Assembly: GCA_041160955.1 (NCBI GenBank) | Contig: JBEAVK010000155.1 | Coordinates: 1 to 64,000, forward strand | DNA length: 64,000 bases | Source: M3007 sp041160955 | GTDB taxonomy: Bacteria; Bacteroidota; Bacteroidia; Chitinophagales; Saprospiraceae | Reading direction: 5' to 3' | Shown here: piece after piece, positions 54,516 through 63,967 of the stretch | How the letters are laid out: every line of letters begins with the position of its first letter | How positions within the stretch are numbered: the first letter of the stretch is position 1 | Position numbers and translations under genes: made by a program | The notes under the pieces: generated by a model | Database searches by the model: none | What the model was told of the DNA's origin: nothing | Seen by the model: only the letters and a program-made list of their open reading frames with translations

Positions 54516-54739
54516 TCGATAACAGATTTAGAAATGATTGTGGGCAGCGCAGCCATATCCAATAGCATTTTGTTTAATTGTGACAAGTATTTACTTGAAA
54601 AAACGTAAGTACCTTAAAAAATGTTTCATTTGTACAAGAATATGATTTTTTTTTACAAAAAACCAACTTAGACCCCGCCTACCTTTGTCCCTATAACCCC
54701 AAATACTTAACGCCATCATCAAAATCTAAATTCAAAATA

Positions 54740-57418
54740 ATGAATATTGCTAAACTTTGTACAATTGTGTGCCTTCTATCGCCCTTCTTACTTTTTTCCC
54801 AAAAAGTAATACCCCTCCGCTCGCTGCCCAATCCCACAGGTTTGGTATGGGACAACCCCGAAAAAGAATCATTTTCCCCTGTTTTTAATACCGAAATAGT
54901 GGCCAATGTGTCTGTTCCGACGATTACAGTGTATTTACCATCCCCTGAAAAGGCCAATGGAACAGGGCTAATTATTGCACCTGGTGGCGGTTTTCATGCT
55001 TTGAGCATCAATAGCGAGGGAAATGATGTGGCTAAATGGTGCGTCGAGCACGGTATTGCAGCCTTTGTATTGCGCTACCGACTTGTACCGACCGGCAACG
55101 ATCCCGCGATGGAATTTATCCAAAAACTAAAAAATCGCGACCAAATGGACAAGGATATGGCACCTGTTATCGCACTTGCCAAGGCCGATGGCTTGGAAGC
55201 GATCAATTATGTCCGCCTACACGCTGCCGAGTTTGGCGTAAAACCTAACCGTATTGGTATTATGGGCTTTTCTGCGGGCGGAACGGTAGCCGCTTCTACG
55301 GCTTTTGAATATACCCCTGCCAATAGACCAGATTTTGTTGCCCCTATTTATCCCGCGCTGCACGTCGTAAACACCACAAAAGTACCCGACAATGCTCCCC
55401 CGCTCTTTGTAGCGGTGGCAAGTGATGATAATTTTGGTTTCCAAAAACAGTGTACCGCCTTGTACGATCAGTGGAATGCAGCCGAAAAAAGCATTGAAAT
55501 GCACATTTATCCGTCTGGTGGACACGGATTTGGGATGCGCAAACAAAATATGCCGACGGATAACTGGATCGAGCGTTTTGGTGAGTGGCTGGATACACAA
55601 GGTTTTATGCGCGACTACCGCGACCTCAACCACAACGGTAAAAAAGATATTTATGAAGACACTGCCCAACCGCTTGAAAAACGAATAGAAGATCTGCTTT
55701 CACAGATGAATTTGGGAGAAAAGGCTGGCATGATGTTTATCAACGGCGCACCTATCAATGGAGATGGCAGCCTACCGTTCAATCCAGATAAAGTAGCAAA
55801 AGGTTTTACCGCATTTAGGCCCGCTGCGCTCGACCACATGAATAATCTCAAAATAACCCATTTCAACCTTTGGCAAATCCCTGAAGAACCTGCTATTACC
55901 GCAAAATGGTACAATAATCTGCAACAGGCAGCCGCTAAAACCCGCCTTGGTATTCCGGTAACTATTGCAAGTGACCCCCGCAATCATTTTAGCAATAATA
56001 TTTTTTCGATGGCTGCCAAAAGTTTTTCGATGTGGCCTGAAACACCAGGTTTTGCAGCCATTGGCGATGAAAAATTGATGGAGCGTTTTGCCGATATTGT
56101 ACGGCAAGAATACCTAGCAATCGGTATCCGCGAAAGCCTACATCCACAGATTGACCTTGCTACCGAGCCGCGTTGGCCACGTATCAGTGGTGCATTCAGT
56201 GAGGATGCTAACCTGACTGCCCGCATGGTAGCAGCCTATATCAAAGGCTTACAGGGCAATGATATGAAGGACGGTGTAGCCTGTATGACCAAGCATTTTC
56301 CTGGCGGCGGCCCTCAGAAAGAAGGGCTAGATCCACATTTCCCTTTCCAAAAGGGGCAGATTTACCCCGGTAAAAATTTTGATTACCACTTAATCCCCTT
56401 TGAAGCGGCTTTCAAGGCAGGTACTGCCGCTATCATGCCTTATTATGGTATTCCGGTCGGACAAACAGACGAAGAGGTGGCTATGTCGTTCAACAAAAGT
56501 ATTATCACCCAACTTCTCCGCGAAAAATATAAATATGACGGGGTAGTTTGTACCGATTGGGGTCTGATCACAGATATGAAAACACCTACTTTTACTTGGC
56601 CCGCCCGTGCATGGGGAGTGGAAAAATTGAGCGAAAAAGAGCGCGTTAAAAAAGCAATCGAAGCTGGTATTGACCAGTTTGGTGGCGAAAACTGCCCACA
56701 GTACATTATTGATTTGGTAAAAGAGGGTGCATTGAAGGAATCTCGTATTGACCAATCTGTACGCCGATTATTGCGCCAAAAATTTCAATTAGGGCTTTTT
56801 GACGCGCCTTTTGTGGACGAATCAAAGGTGAAAACCATCATTGGCAACGCGGATTTCCAAAAAGAAGCCGATGCAGCACAACGCCGTTCTATGACGCTTT
56901 TGAAAAACACTAAAAATACACTACCCATTGAAAAAAAGAACTTGAAAATTTTCGTCAAAAATATCGCACCAGAAGTCGCGGCACTTTACGGTACAGTAGT
57001 GACCGACCCTAAACAGGCCGATTTTGCTATTGTCCGACTCAATACGCCATGGGTTGCGGTAGAAACGGATATCCCGATGGCGCAAGGTTTTCATCATGGC
57101 GACCTTGATTTTAAAGGGAAAGACCTACAAGAAGTGCTTGATATATGTAAAACTGTACCAACTATCGTAGATATATACCTCGACCGACCGGCGGTTTTTC
57201 CTGAAATTAATATAGCAGCAAGGGCTGTATTGGCTAATTATGGCGCGAGCGATGCCGCTATCTTAGACGTGATTTTTGGAAAGGCAAATCCTGAAGGCAA
57301 ATTACCTTTTGAACTACCTTCCAGCATGGAAGCGGTACGTAACCAAAAAACAGATGTACCCTACGATTCAAAAGATCCACTGTATAAGTTTGGTCATGGA
57401 TTGCGTTATGGGAAATGA
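54740..57418 (+). CDS. Alpha/beta-hydrolase esterase fused to GH3 beta-glycosidase
   Basis: 892 residues, exported (CTIVCLLSPFLLFSQ). Domain 1, about 55-285: an alpha/beta hydrolase of the carbohydrate-esterase/BD-FAE kind, with LIIAPGGGFHAL (oxyanion), nucleophile GFSAGG (about 175-180), VAVASDDN (likely acid), and GGHGFGM (His). A linker with a Ca-binding-like DLNHNGKKDIYED leads to domain 2, a GH3 (about 305-892): RIEDLLSQMNLGEKAGMMF, TKHFPGGG (about 516-523), and the nucleophile Asp in VVCTDWGLI (about 602-610). The C-terminal part carries SMTLLKNTKNTLPI and FGHGLRYG. The two activities suggest removal of an ester group and a sugar from one substrate. The single frame has no stop or frameshift across the joint. 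Confidence 0.85.
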   Translation: MNIAKLCTIVCLLSPFLLFSQKVIPLRSLPNPTGLVWDNPEKESFSPVFNTEIVANVSVPTITVYLPSPEKANGTGLIIAPGGGFHALSINSEGNDVAKWCVEHGIAAFVLRYRLVPTGNDPAMEFIQKLKNRDQMDKDMAPVIALAKADGLEAINYVRLHAAEFGVKPNRIGIMGFSAGGTVAASTAFEYTPANRPDFVAPIYPALHVVNTTKVPDNAPPLFVAVASDDNFGFQKQCTALYDQWNAAEKSIEMHIYPSGGHGFGMRKQNMPTDNWIERFGEWLDTQGFMRDYRDLNHNGKKDIYEDTAQPLEKRIEDLLSQMNLGEKAGMMFINGAPINGDGSLPFNPDKVAKGFTAFRPAALDHMNNLKITHFNLWQIPEEPAITAKWYNNLQQAAAKTRLGIPVTIASDPRNHFSNNIFSMAAKSFSMWPETPGFAAIGDEKLMERFADIVRQEYLAIGIRESLHPQIDLATEPRWPRISGAFSEDANLTARMVAAYIKGLQGNDMKDGVACMTKHFPGGGPQKEGLDPHFPFQKGQIYPGKNFDYHLIPFEAAFKAGTAAIMPYYGIPVGQTDEEVAMSFNKSIITQLLREKYKYDGVVCTDWGLITDMKTPTFTWPARAWGVEKLSEKERVKKAIEAGIDQFGGENCPQYIIDLVKEGALKESRIDQSVRRLLRQKFQLGLFDAPFVDESKVKTIIGNADFQKEADAAQRRSMTLLKNTKNTLPIEKKNLKIFVKNIAPEVAALYGTVVTDPKQADFAIVRLNTPWVAVETDIPMAQGFHHGDLDFKGKDLQEVLDICKTVPTIVDIYLDRPAVFPEINIAARAVLANYGASDAAILDVIFGKANPEGKLPFELPSSMEAVRNQKTDVPYDSKDPLYKFGHGLRYGK

Positions 57419-57426
57419 TGATTTTT

Positions 57427-57462
57427 AGTCCACTGTAACATAAATTTAATTTACAGTGGACT
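57427..57462. terminator. Bidirectional terminator between the fusion enzyme and APC permease
   Basis: Perfect 12-bp arms AGTCCACTGTAA (57427-57438) and TTACAGTGGACT (57451-57462); the right arm touches the convergent permease's stop codon. Confidence 0.82.
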
Positions 57463-58850
57463 TATTCTGCGTGTTGTGCCTTACTTTTCTGAAAAAAATA
57501 AGGCACAATGCCCAGCAATATAACAATTACAGAAGCTGATAGTGGGCTAATTGTAATATGACCTTCCGCATTATAGCCATACCAAAAATGACCATCATAC
57601 AACACCACCACACTATAATAGATCATTGCCAAATTGATGGCTAAAAAAATCAAAGGTGTTACTGGATAGCCCCAAGCCTTGAACGGACGCGGCCATTCAG
57701 GATGCTTCCAACGCATGATATAAATACCAAAAACCGATAACGAAGCAAAAATAGCCAAAGAAAATCCAACAAAATCGAGCAGCGATTTGAAATCGGATAA
57801 TAACGTAAATAATATTGTGATACCGCCCATCACCATAGCCGCCAAATAAGGCGAACCATTGGGCCAAGTACGCGATAAAGCCTTAAACAAAGGATAATCC
57901 TTACCCATTACTTCCGCCACCCGCGAGGCCGTAATAATATAGCCATTTAAAGTAGCCAAAAGCGCAAAACTCATCAAGGCCGAAAACCAATCCAGCACCC
58001 GAATACCGCCAAAACTACGTTCTCCAAATAATTTATGTATAACCGTATTTCCCACACTGGATCCGCCCAATTTAATTTCCTCCATGCTACATACATGTAA
58101 AAACGTAAAATTGAGGAGTAGATAAATCGCAGTGACCACCGTAATACCCACCAATATAGACAACGGCAGGTTGCGTTGAGGGTTTTCAATATCGGAAGAA
58201 ATATATACCGATGAGTTCCAGCCGGTATAGGAAAAATACAGCAGTGCTAAACACGAAAAAAAACTGCCCGAAAATACTTGAGCGGTCGTTTGGGTATTTA
58301 AGGCAAAGGATACATTGGATGGCGTATGGTGCGGCAATAATAAAGGCAGTGCGATAAAAATGCCGATCAATACTAATTTAAAAGCGGTAGAAATATTTTG
58401 GAACAAACTACCGACCCGCACACCAAACAATTGCACCAGCGTAACCACTACGATACTAGCAACGCCAATCCATTTCGTACCCGGTGAATCCAATGCTAAG
58501 CCGAGTATAGGCGCAAAATAATTACCCAAGTTGAGTGCAGAGCCGGCCATAGGTGCTGCAAAACCAACAATCAAGGTACATACCCCGGTCGAGAAACCCA
58601 AAGCGGGATGGTATATCTTAGTTAAATACTCGTATTCTCCACCAGAGCGGGGGAACAAGCCTGTCAGTTCTGCATAACAAAGTCCACCACTTAATGCCAC
58701 AATACCACCAGCCAGCCAAAGTATAAGAATAGATCCCCCCGAAGGCAAACTATCTACTTGGAAAAACAATGCAGCAAACACACCCGTACCGATCATATTT
58801 GCAATGATAATGGCTGTAGCGGTTTGGAGGGTGTATTTTTGATTGGGCAT
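57462..58850 (-). CDS. APC-family permease, LAT/YfnA-like
   Basis: 462 residues from ATG 58850; an in-frame TTG at 58868 adds six residues. About 12 membrane helices. The first helix has IIIANMIGTGVFAALFFQ and the following loops have LCYAELTGLFPRSGGEYEYLTKIYHP and LLYFSYTGWNSSVYISSDIENPQRNLP; these fit APC amino-acid transporters close to the L-type/YfnA branch. It lies on the strand opposite to the esterase-GH3 gene and ends where that terminator begins. Substrate unknown. Confidence 0.9.
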   Translation of the reverse strand: MPNQKYTLQTATAIIIANMIGTGVFAALFFQVDSLPSGGSILILWLAGGIVALSGGLCYAELTGLFPRSGGEYEYLTKIYHPALGFSTGVCTLIVGFAAPMAGSALNLGNYFAPILGLALDSPGTKWIGVASIVVVTLVQLFGVRVGSLFQNISTAFKLVLIGIFIALPLLLPHHTPSNVSFALNTQTTAQVFSGSFFSCLALLYFSYTGWNSSVYISSDIENPQRNLPLSILVGITVVTAIYLLLNFTFLHVCSMEEIKLGGSSVGNTVIHKLFGERSFGGIRVLDWFSALMSFALLATLNGYIITASRVAEVMGKDYPLFKALSRTWPNGSPYLAAMVMGGITILFTLLSDFKSLLDFVGFSLAIFASLSVFGIYIMRWKHPEWPRPFKAWGYPVTPLIFLAINLAMIYYSVVVLYDGHFWYGYNAEGHITISPLSASVIVILLGIVPYFFQKSKAQHAE

Positions 58851-59243
58851 AGTTATTTTTTTATGCAAAGGTAATCTGTTTTTGTACGGTATTCCTATTG
58901 TTAAAAACTAGTTTGGGTATATCAATAAACCCTTACTTTGAAAAAAAAGTAAAAAGAGCCTGTTTGTTACATTGGTTTTTTTAGGTCGAATTAAAGTTTT
59001 TTAAAAATTTTTTACCTTTTTTTTCTTAACAAAATGCTAAATTTAGGCTTTTTTTATTTTTTTTATACCCATTTTTGGGTACGTTTTTTCAACAAATGAC
59101 TCCAATTTAAGCATTTTTAATGGGCATCTAAGTACTAAATTACCGTTCCTTTTCAATTTAATACCGTTTTTATAATAATAGCATATTTTTCTTTTTTTCA
59201 ACAAATTGAAAAAAGCGCACTTGCACAGTTTGTGAAACTTCCG
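58851..59243. other. AT-rich intergenic stretch
   Basis: Very AT-rich, with many A and T runs. Holds a minus-strand -7 box for the permease (TACCTTTG, 58873-58866). A minus-strand open frame at 59043-59276 is AT-rich with no similarity, so I do not call it. Confidence 0.4.
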
Positions 59244-59256
59244 CACTTTTGTAACG

Positions 59257-59384
59257 TCAATAAGAAAGAACAACACGACGCAGTAAGTTTAGAGATGTAA
59301 ATGTTGACACATAGATTTGCCACTTTTCATGAGATTATATACGGGAAACCGGCGCGCTGCAAACGAGCAGCGCGCTTTTTTTTT
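59257..59384 (+). ncRNA. Possible small RNA or transcribed leader upstream of ricT
   Basis: A near-consensus promoter, TTG at 59221-59223, 20-bp spacer, CACTTTTG at 59244-59251 (one mismatch to TAnnTTTG), is followed about 100 bp on by a strong terminator at 59352-59384. No ORF lies between. The RNA would be about 128 nt. I do not recognise its family. Confidence 0.4.
59352..59384 (+). terminator. Strong intrinsic terminator in the gap before ricT
   Basis: Perfect 9-bp arms GCGCGCTGC (59352-59360) and GCAGCGCGC (59367-59375), 6-nt loop, then nine T. It lies about 100 bp before the ricT start with no coding gene on this strand upstream. Confidence 0.9.
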
Positions 59385-59482
59385 GCCCATATTGAAATTA
59401 CTGTGTAATATTGCACCGCTTTAATTACTCTACTCAAGTAAGAGGCACTATCAATTCACGAATCTCAAAACTATATATATTA

Positions 59483-61441
59483 ATGGCTTGTTCAGGATGT
59501 TCTTGTTCCACCGGGAAAGATAGCGTAGGCGGATGCAGTTCAAATGGAGGATGTTCCACGGGTGGTTGTAATAGACACAATACTTTTGATTGGATAACGG
59601 CAATGGGTATCTCGGATACTCAACCCTTTGATGTGGTAGAAGTTTCCTTTAAAAATGGTTCTCGCAAAGATTTTTTTAAAAACCCATCTTTTACACGTAC
59701 CACTACTGGCGATTTTGTGCTGGTGGAATCCGCTTCGGGTGGGTATGATTTAGGAAAGATTTCGCTTTCTGGCGAACTCGTGCGTTTGCAAATGAAACGC
59801 AAGCGTATTAAAAATGACGCTCGCCTCGGTGCAGTGATCCGAAAAGCGCACGAACGCGATGTAGAACGCCTCGACGAATTGCGCAAAGAAGAGAAAGGTG
59901 TTATGGTAAAGGCGCGTACCATTGCTCGTACACTTGATCTGCAAATGAAAGTTTGTGATATTGAATTTCAAGGCGATGGCCGTAAATGTACCTTTTTTTA
60001 TACTGCAGAAGGTCGTGTAGATTTCAGGGAACTGATCCGGCATTACGCTAAGGAATTTAAGGTAAAAATTGAAATGCGCCAAATTGGTGCTCGACAAGAA
60101 TCTGCACGTATCGGCGGACTTGGCAATTGTGGCCGCGAACTGTGCTGCTCTACTTGGCTCTCCGAATTCAAATCGGTAAATACCGCCGCTGCCCGTTATC
60201 AAAACCTGGCCATTAACCAAACCAAACTTTCGGGTATGTGTGGCCGCCTTAAATGTTGCCTCAATTATGAACTTGATACTTATGTCGATGCATTAGAGGA
60301 TTTTCCAGACAAAGCCGACAGACTAAAAACAAAGGCAGGACTAGCCGTTTTAATGAAAACTGACGTGTTCAAGCGCCTTATGTTTTACGCCTATGTCGAT
60401 AATAAGATCAAATTCTACCCGCTCCACGTGGATCAAGTATGGGATGCAATGGATATGATCAAAAATGGCGAAATCCCGTCCAGTTTGGACGATATTTTAG
60501 CAATGGCTCCACCATCCGGGGTAGAAGAAGTGGAAGAGTATGAACCAGATTTCGAAAATGTGGACAATGTGATCCAACTCCCACTCGAAAAACGCAAGAA
60601 AAAGAAGAAAAAGAAGAAAAATGATCGCGGGGATACTGCTGCTGCTGCTGTAGAACGCGCCGAACAGGCCGACCAACAACGGGCTGGTAAAGGTGCTCCA
60701 CCACAACAACGCCGCGATAACCGACCGAATAATAAAAGTGGCGGCGGCGACCGTCCACCTCGCCCAGAGGGCAATAATAGGCCGCCTCGCCCGGAAGGGG
60801 ATCAGCGCAACTCTAATAACGCAGGCAGTAACCGTCCACCTCGCCCAGAAGGCAATAACCGGCCACCACGTCCAGAAGGCGATAACAAGAACCCGAACAA
60901 ACCAGGCGGCGGTGACCGTCCACCTCGACCAGAAGGTAATAACAGGCCTCCACGTCCAGAGGGCGACAACAAGAACCAGAACAAACCAGGCGGCGGTGAC
61001 CGTCCACCTCGACCAGAAGGTAATAACAGGCCACCACGTCCAGAGGGCGACAACAAGAACCCAAACAAACCAGGCGGCGGTGACCGTCCACCTCGATCAG
61101 AAGGTAATAACCGGCCACCACGTCCAGAGGGCGACAACAAGAACCCAAACAAACCAGGCGGCGGTGACCGTCCACCTCGACCAGAAGGTAATAACAGGCC
61201 ACCACGTCCAGAGGGTGATAACAGAAACCCAAACAAACCAGGCGGCGGTGACCGTCCACCTCGACCAGAAGGCGATAACAGGCCACCACGTCCGGAGGGT
61301 GATAACAGAAACCCGAACAAACCAGGCGGCGGTGACCGTCCACCTCGACCAGAAGGCAATAACAGGCCACCACGTCCGGAGGGCAATAATCGACCACCGC
61401 GTCCGAATGATAAGAACGGCGGCGATGGATCGAAGGAATAA
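59483..61441 (+). CDS. ricT: RicT/PSP1-domain protein with cysteine-rich head and repeat tail
   Basis: 652 residues from ATG 59483; the 24 in-frame codons before it look non-coding. The head MACSGCSCSTGKDSVGGCSS has six Cys in the first 30 residues. The PSP1 domain follows: VVEVSFKNGSRKDFF, VESASGGYDLG, then KCTFFYTAEGRVDFRELIRHYAKEFK, GLGNCGRELCCSTWL and MCGRLKCCLNYE, which carry the conserved Cys groups. RicT is part of the RicAFT complex, which binds iron-sulfur clusters in Bacillus and aids RNA maturation. From about residue 370 there is a Lys stretch (KKRKKKKKKKK-like) and then a long Gly/Arg/Pro/Asn tail. Start chosen by the conserved MACSGC. Confidence 0.88.
   Translation: MACSGCSCSTGKDSVGGCSSNGGCSTGGCNRHNTFDWITAMGISDTQPFDVVEVSFKNGSRKDFFKNPSFTRTTTGDFVLVESASGGYDLGKISLSGELVRLQMKRKRIKNDARLGAVIRKAHERDVERLDELRKEEKGVMVKARTIARTLDLQMKVCDIEFQGDGRKCTFFYTAEGRVDFRELIRHYAKEFKVKIEMRQIGARQESARIGGLGNCGRELCCSTWLSEFKSVNTAAARYQNLAINQTKLSGMCGRLKCCLNYELDTYVDALEDFPDKADRLKTKAGLAVLMKTDVFKRLMFYAYVDNKIKFYPLHVDQVWDAMDMIKNGEIPSSLDDILAMAPPSGVEEVEEYEPDFENVDNVIQLPLEKRKKKKKKKKNDRGDTAAAAVERAEQADQQRAGKGAPPQQRRDNRPNNKSGGGDRPPRPEGNNRPPRPEGDQRNSNNAGSNRPPRPEGNNRPPRPEGDNKNPNKPGGGDRPPRPEGNNRPPRPEGDNKNQNKPGGGDRPPRPEGNNRPPRPEGDNKNPNKPGGGDRPPRSEGNNRPPRPEGDNKNPNKPGGGDRPPRPEGNNRPPRPEGDNRNPNKPGGGDRPPRPEGDNRPPRPEGDNRNPNKPGGGDRPPRPEGNNRPPRPEGNNRPPRPNDKNGGDGSKE
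60740..61406 (+). repeat. In-frame 84-bp tandem repeats coding the RicT tail
   Basis: About seven and a half units of 84 bp (28 residues), each GGGDRPPRPEG, then NNRPPRPEG, then DNKNPNKP or a close form. The copies differ by a few substitutions (for example RSEG in one, QNKP in another). Because the unit is a multiple of three, all six frames stay open here; the long open frames on the other strand and frames are artefacts. Confidence 0.92.
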
Positions 61442-61466
61442 ATTGTAATTTTGACGATAAATCATT

Positions 61467-61507
61467 AAAAAGAGGTTATCAGGCGTTATGCTTGGTAGCC
61501 TCTTTTT
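61467..61507 (+). terminator. Terminator after ricT
   Basis: Arms 61467-61481 (AAAAAGAGGTTATCA) and 61493-61507 (TGGTAGCCTCTTTTT), 13 of 15 paired, the rest G:U, with T-run. Confidence 0.82.
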
Positions 61508-61532
61508 TTACCCCCTTTAAGCCACAAAAAGA

Positions 61533-61566
61533 ACAGGCCGCTGAACAACGAAGTCCAACGGCCTGT
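61533..61566 (-). terminator. Terminator after glutamine synthetase
   Basis: Arms ACAGGCCG (61533-61540) and CGGCCTGT (61559-61566); on the minus strand a T-rich tract follows. It lies 60 bp past the glnA stop. Confidence 0.72.
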
Positions 61567-61625
61567 ATCAAAAAGGTTTTATATGAAATAAGTGTCTTTG
61601 ATTAAGTATATCCAAATACTTAAAA

Positions 61626-63815
61626 TCAATGAACGCGCAAGATTTCGCGGTATTTCACCAATGGCCAGTACTGATCGTCCACAATCCCTTCTAGTGCATC
61701 TACTGCATCGCGAATGGCTTCCATTTGTGGTTTTACTTTTTTGCAAAGCAATTCCGCTTCATCGCGAACGGAGTCGGCATGGTGTGCTTTTTCCAAATGT
61801 TTATCCATTTTCTCCAAACCTTCCTTAATGGCGGATAAATTACTAATTATCTCCTTTATGGTTGTTTTTTGAAGATCAGTTGCGTCTTGCATCCCAATGG
61901 CGTTGAGCGCTGCAATATTTTGAGCCAGTTCTGTTTGTTGGCGCAATACCGCAGGAATAACCTGAGAAGTTACCATTTCAGACAAAGCGATAGCCTCAAT
62001 ATTGAGTTTGGTTACATAATTGTGCAATTGTACCAAATAAAATGCTTCCAATTCTTTAGCATTCAAAATACCAGATTTACCAAAGAACTCAACCGCCATT
62101 TTGGAATCCAATACATCCAATGCTTCTGGCGTATTTGCAAAATTATTCAAACCACGCTCTTTGGCTTCGGCCTTCCACTCGTCAGAATAGTTATTGCCTT
62201 CAAAAATAATAGCGCGTGACTTGCGGATATAGTTTTTAAGCACCATCAAAATGGATTCTTCATTACTCAACCCTTTTGAGATATGCTTGTCCACATCTGC
62301 TTTGAATTCAATGAGTTGCAGTCCCATCATGGTATTCATTACGGTCATTGGACCTGCACAGTTTTGGCTGCTACCTACTGCACGAATCTCAAATTTATTA
62401 CCAGTAAATGCAAATGGTGACGTGCGGTTACGGTCGGTATTATCCAATTCGAGGTTAGGCAATTTAGAAATGAGATCGATTGCACGCTTCACCGCCGACT
62501 CGTCTGTTTTTTTGCCATTTGCAATTTGATTAAGCAATTTGCTCATTGCATCTCCGATAAATACAGAGATAATAGCCGGTGGTGCTTCGTTGGCACCCAA
62601 ACGATGGTCATTACCTGCATGTGCGATAGATGAACGCAAAATATCAGCATATTTGTGAACGGCCATGATCGTATTGACAAAGAATGTCAAGAAACGTAAG
62701 TTTCTAGAAGGATCTTTACCAGGTGATAAAAGATTAACGCCTGTATTGGTACCCATACTCCAGTTATTGTGCTTACCCGAGCCATTGATACCTGCGAAAG
62801 GTTTTTCGTGCAACAATACATTAAGCTTGTGGCGACGGCTCACGCGCTCCATCACATCCATTAATAATTGGTTATGATCCACCGCAACGTTTACTTCTTC
62901 AAAGATAGGCGCTACCTCGTATTGTGCGGGTGCTACTTCGTTGTGGCGGGTACGCACAGGAATACCGAGTTTGTGGCATTCTGTTTCTAAGTCACGCATA
63001 AATGCGTATGCGCGCTCAGGAATAGAACCAAAATAATGGTCTTCCAATTGCTGGTTTTTGGCAGCAGGGCGACCTACTAAGGTGCGGCCAGTCATCACCA
63101 AATCGGGACGTGCATTGAACAATGCTTCATCTACCAAGAAATATTCCTGCTCCCAACCAAGGGTAGCGGTTACTTTATTCACATCTTTGTCGAAGAACTG
63201 GCAAACTGGCACTGCTGCTTTATCCAGGAAAGAGTGAGAGCGCAATAGTGGCAACTTGTAATCTTGCGCTTCACCGCCGTAAGTAACAAAGATAGTAGGG
63301 ATGCAAAGGGTTTTGCCATCGCCCGATTCCATGATAAATGCAGGACTGGATGGATCCCAAACGGTGTATCCACGCGCCTCGAAAGTACTGCGCATACCGC
63401 CAGAAGGGAAAGATGAACCGTCGGGCTCTTGTTGTACCAATGCATCGCCTGTAAATTCTTCAATAACACGACCGTCGTGTGTCATTGTAAAGAAAGAGTC
63501 GTGTTTTTCTGCTGTTTTACCAGTCAAGGGTTGGAACCAGTGCGCAAAGTGCGTACATCCTTTTTCCTGTGCCCATTCGCGAATACCATTAGCAATCACA
63601 TCTGCTACGGCTTTATTCAGTTTCTGACCGCTCTGAATGGATGCTTTTACGCTAATATAAGCGGATTCGTTCAGGTGTTTTTTCATGGCTTCTTCTCCGA
63701 AGACATTTTCCCCGAAATAGGACGCAATAGTAGGTGCCGCTCCTTCTTCATCAAAGAAAAAAGGATCTGGGCGATTTTCGATGGCTTGTAGCGCGTTGAA
63801 ACGAGATAATGACAT
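61626..63815 (-). CDS. glnN: Glutamine synthetase type III
   Basis: 729 residues, far longer than types I and II (about 450). Makes glutamine from glutamate, ammonia and ATP. The start MSLSRFNALQAIENR is followed by the GSIII-specific N-terminal extension (FGENVFGEEAMKKHLNE). Catalytic core: GCTHFAHWFQPLTG, GMRSTFEARGYT, GWEQEYFLVDEALF, VRTRHNEVAPAQYEVAP, AGINGSGKHNNWSMG and ANEAPPAIISVF, then FTGNKFEIRAVGSSQN. The C-terminal part includes LDVLDSKMAVEFFGKSGILN. Cytosolic, dodecameric in relatives. A promoter at the window end (63968-64000) gives a long leader of about 150 nt. No nitrogen-regulation genes are adjacent. Confidence 0.96.
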   Translation of the reverse strand: MSLSRFNALQAIENRPDPFFFDEEGAAPTIASYFGENVFGEEAMKKHLNESAYISVKASIQSGQKLNKAVADVIANGIREWAQEKGCTHFAHWFQPLTGKTAEKHDSFFTMTHDGRVIEEFTGDALVQQEPDGSSFPSGGMRSTFEARGYTVWDPSSPAFIMESGDGKTLCIPTIFVTYGGEAQDYKLPLLRSHSFLDKAAVPVCQFFDKDVNKVTATLGWEQEYFLVDEALFNARPDLVMTGRTLVGRPAAKNQQLEDHYFGSIPERAYAFMRDLETECHKLGIPVRTRHNEVAPAQYEVAPIFEEVNVAVDHNQLLMDVMERVSRRHKLNVLLHEKPFAGINGSGKHNNWSMGTNTGVNLLSPGKDPSRNLRFLTFFVNTIMAVHKYADILRSSIAHAGNDHRLGANEAPPAIISVFIGDAMSKLLNQIANGKKTDESAVKRAIDLISKLPNLELDNTDRNRTSPFAFTGNKFEIRAVGSSQNCAGPMTVMNTMMGLQLIEFKADVDKHISKGLSNEESILMVLKNYIRKSRAIIFEGNNYSDEWKAEAKERGLNNFANTPEALDVLDSKMAVEFFGKSGILNAKELEAFYLVQLHNYVTKLNIEAIALSEMVTSQVIPAVLRQQTELAQNIAALNAIGMQDATDLQKTTIKEIISNLSAIKEGLEKMDKHLEKAHHADSVRDEAELLCKKVKPQMEAIRDAVDALEGIVDDQYWPLVKYREILRVH

Positions 63816-63967
63816 AATTAAAATGTGCTGAAGTTAATATGCTGAAGAATTGGTTCGTGCTAAATATTGTTTAGCGAAAAATGCAAACAAACGCACGGCA
63901 AACTGTCAAAAAAAGAGTTCAAAAATTAAAAATATCATTTTTGAATACCTGATTATCTATTTTCGTG

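Noticed and set aside
59043..59276. Minus-strand 77-residue open frame in the AT-rich gap.
   Set aside because: Mostly Lys, Phe, Ile and Asn codons from low-complexity DNA; no recognisable pattern and no promoter.
60740..61406. Considered as a CRISPR array because of regular repeats.
   Set aside because: Units are contiguous, in-frame, and without unique spacers; they code the RicT tail.
60693..61448. Long open frames on the second plus frame and on both minus frames within the ricT tail (up to 251 residues).
   Set aside because: They arise from the 84-bp tandem repeats, which keep every frame open, and they lack starts, ribosome-binding sites and any similarity.
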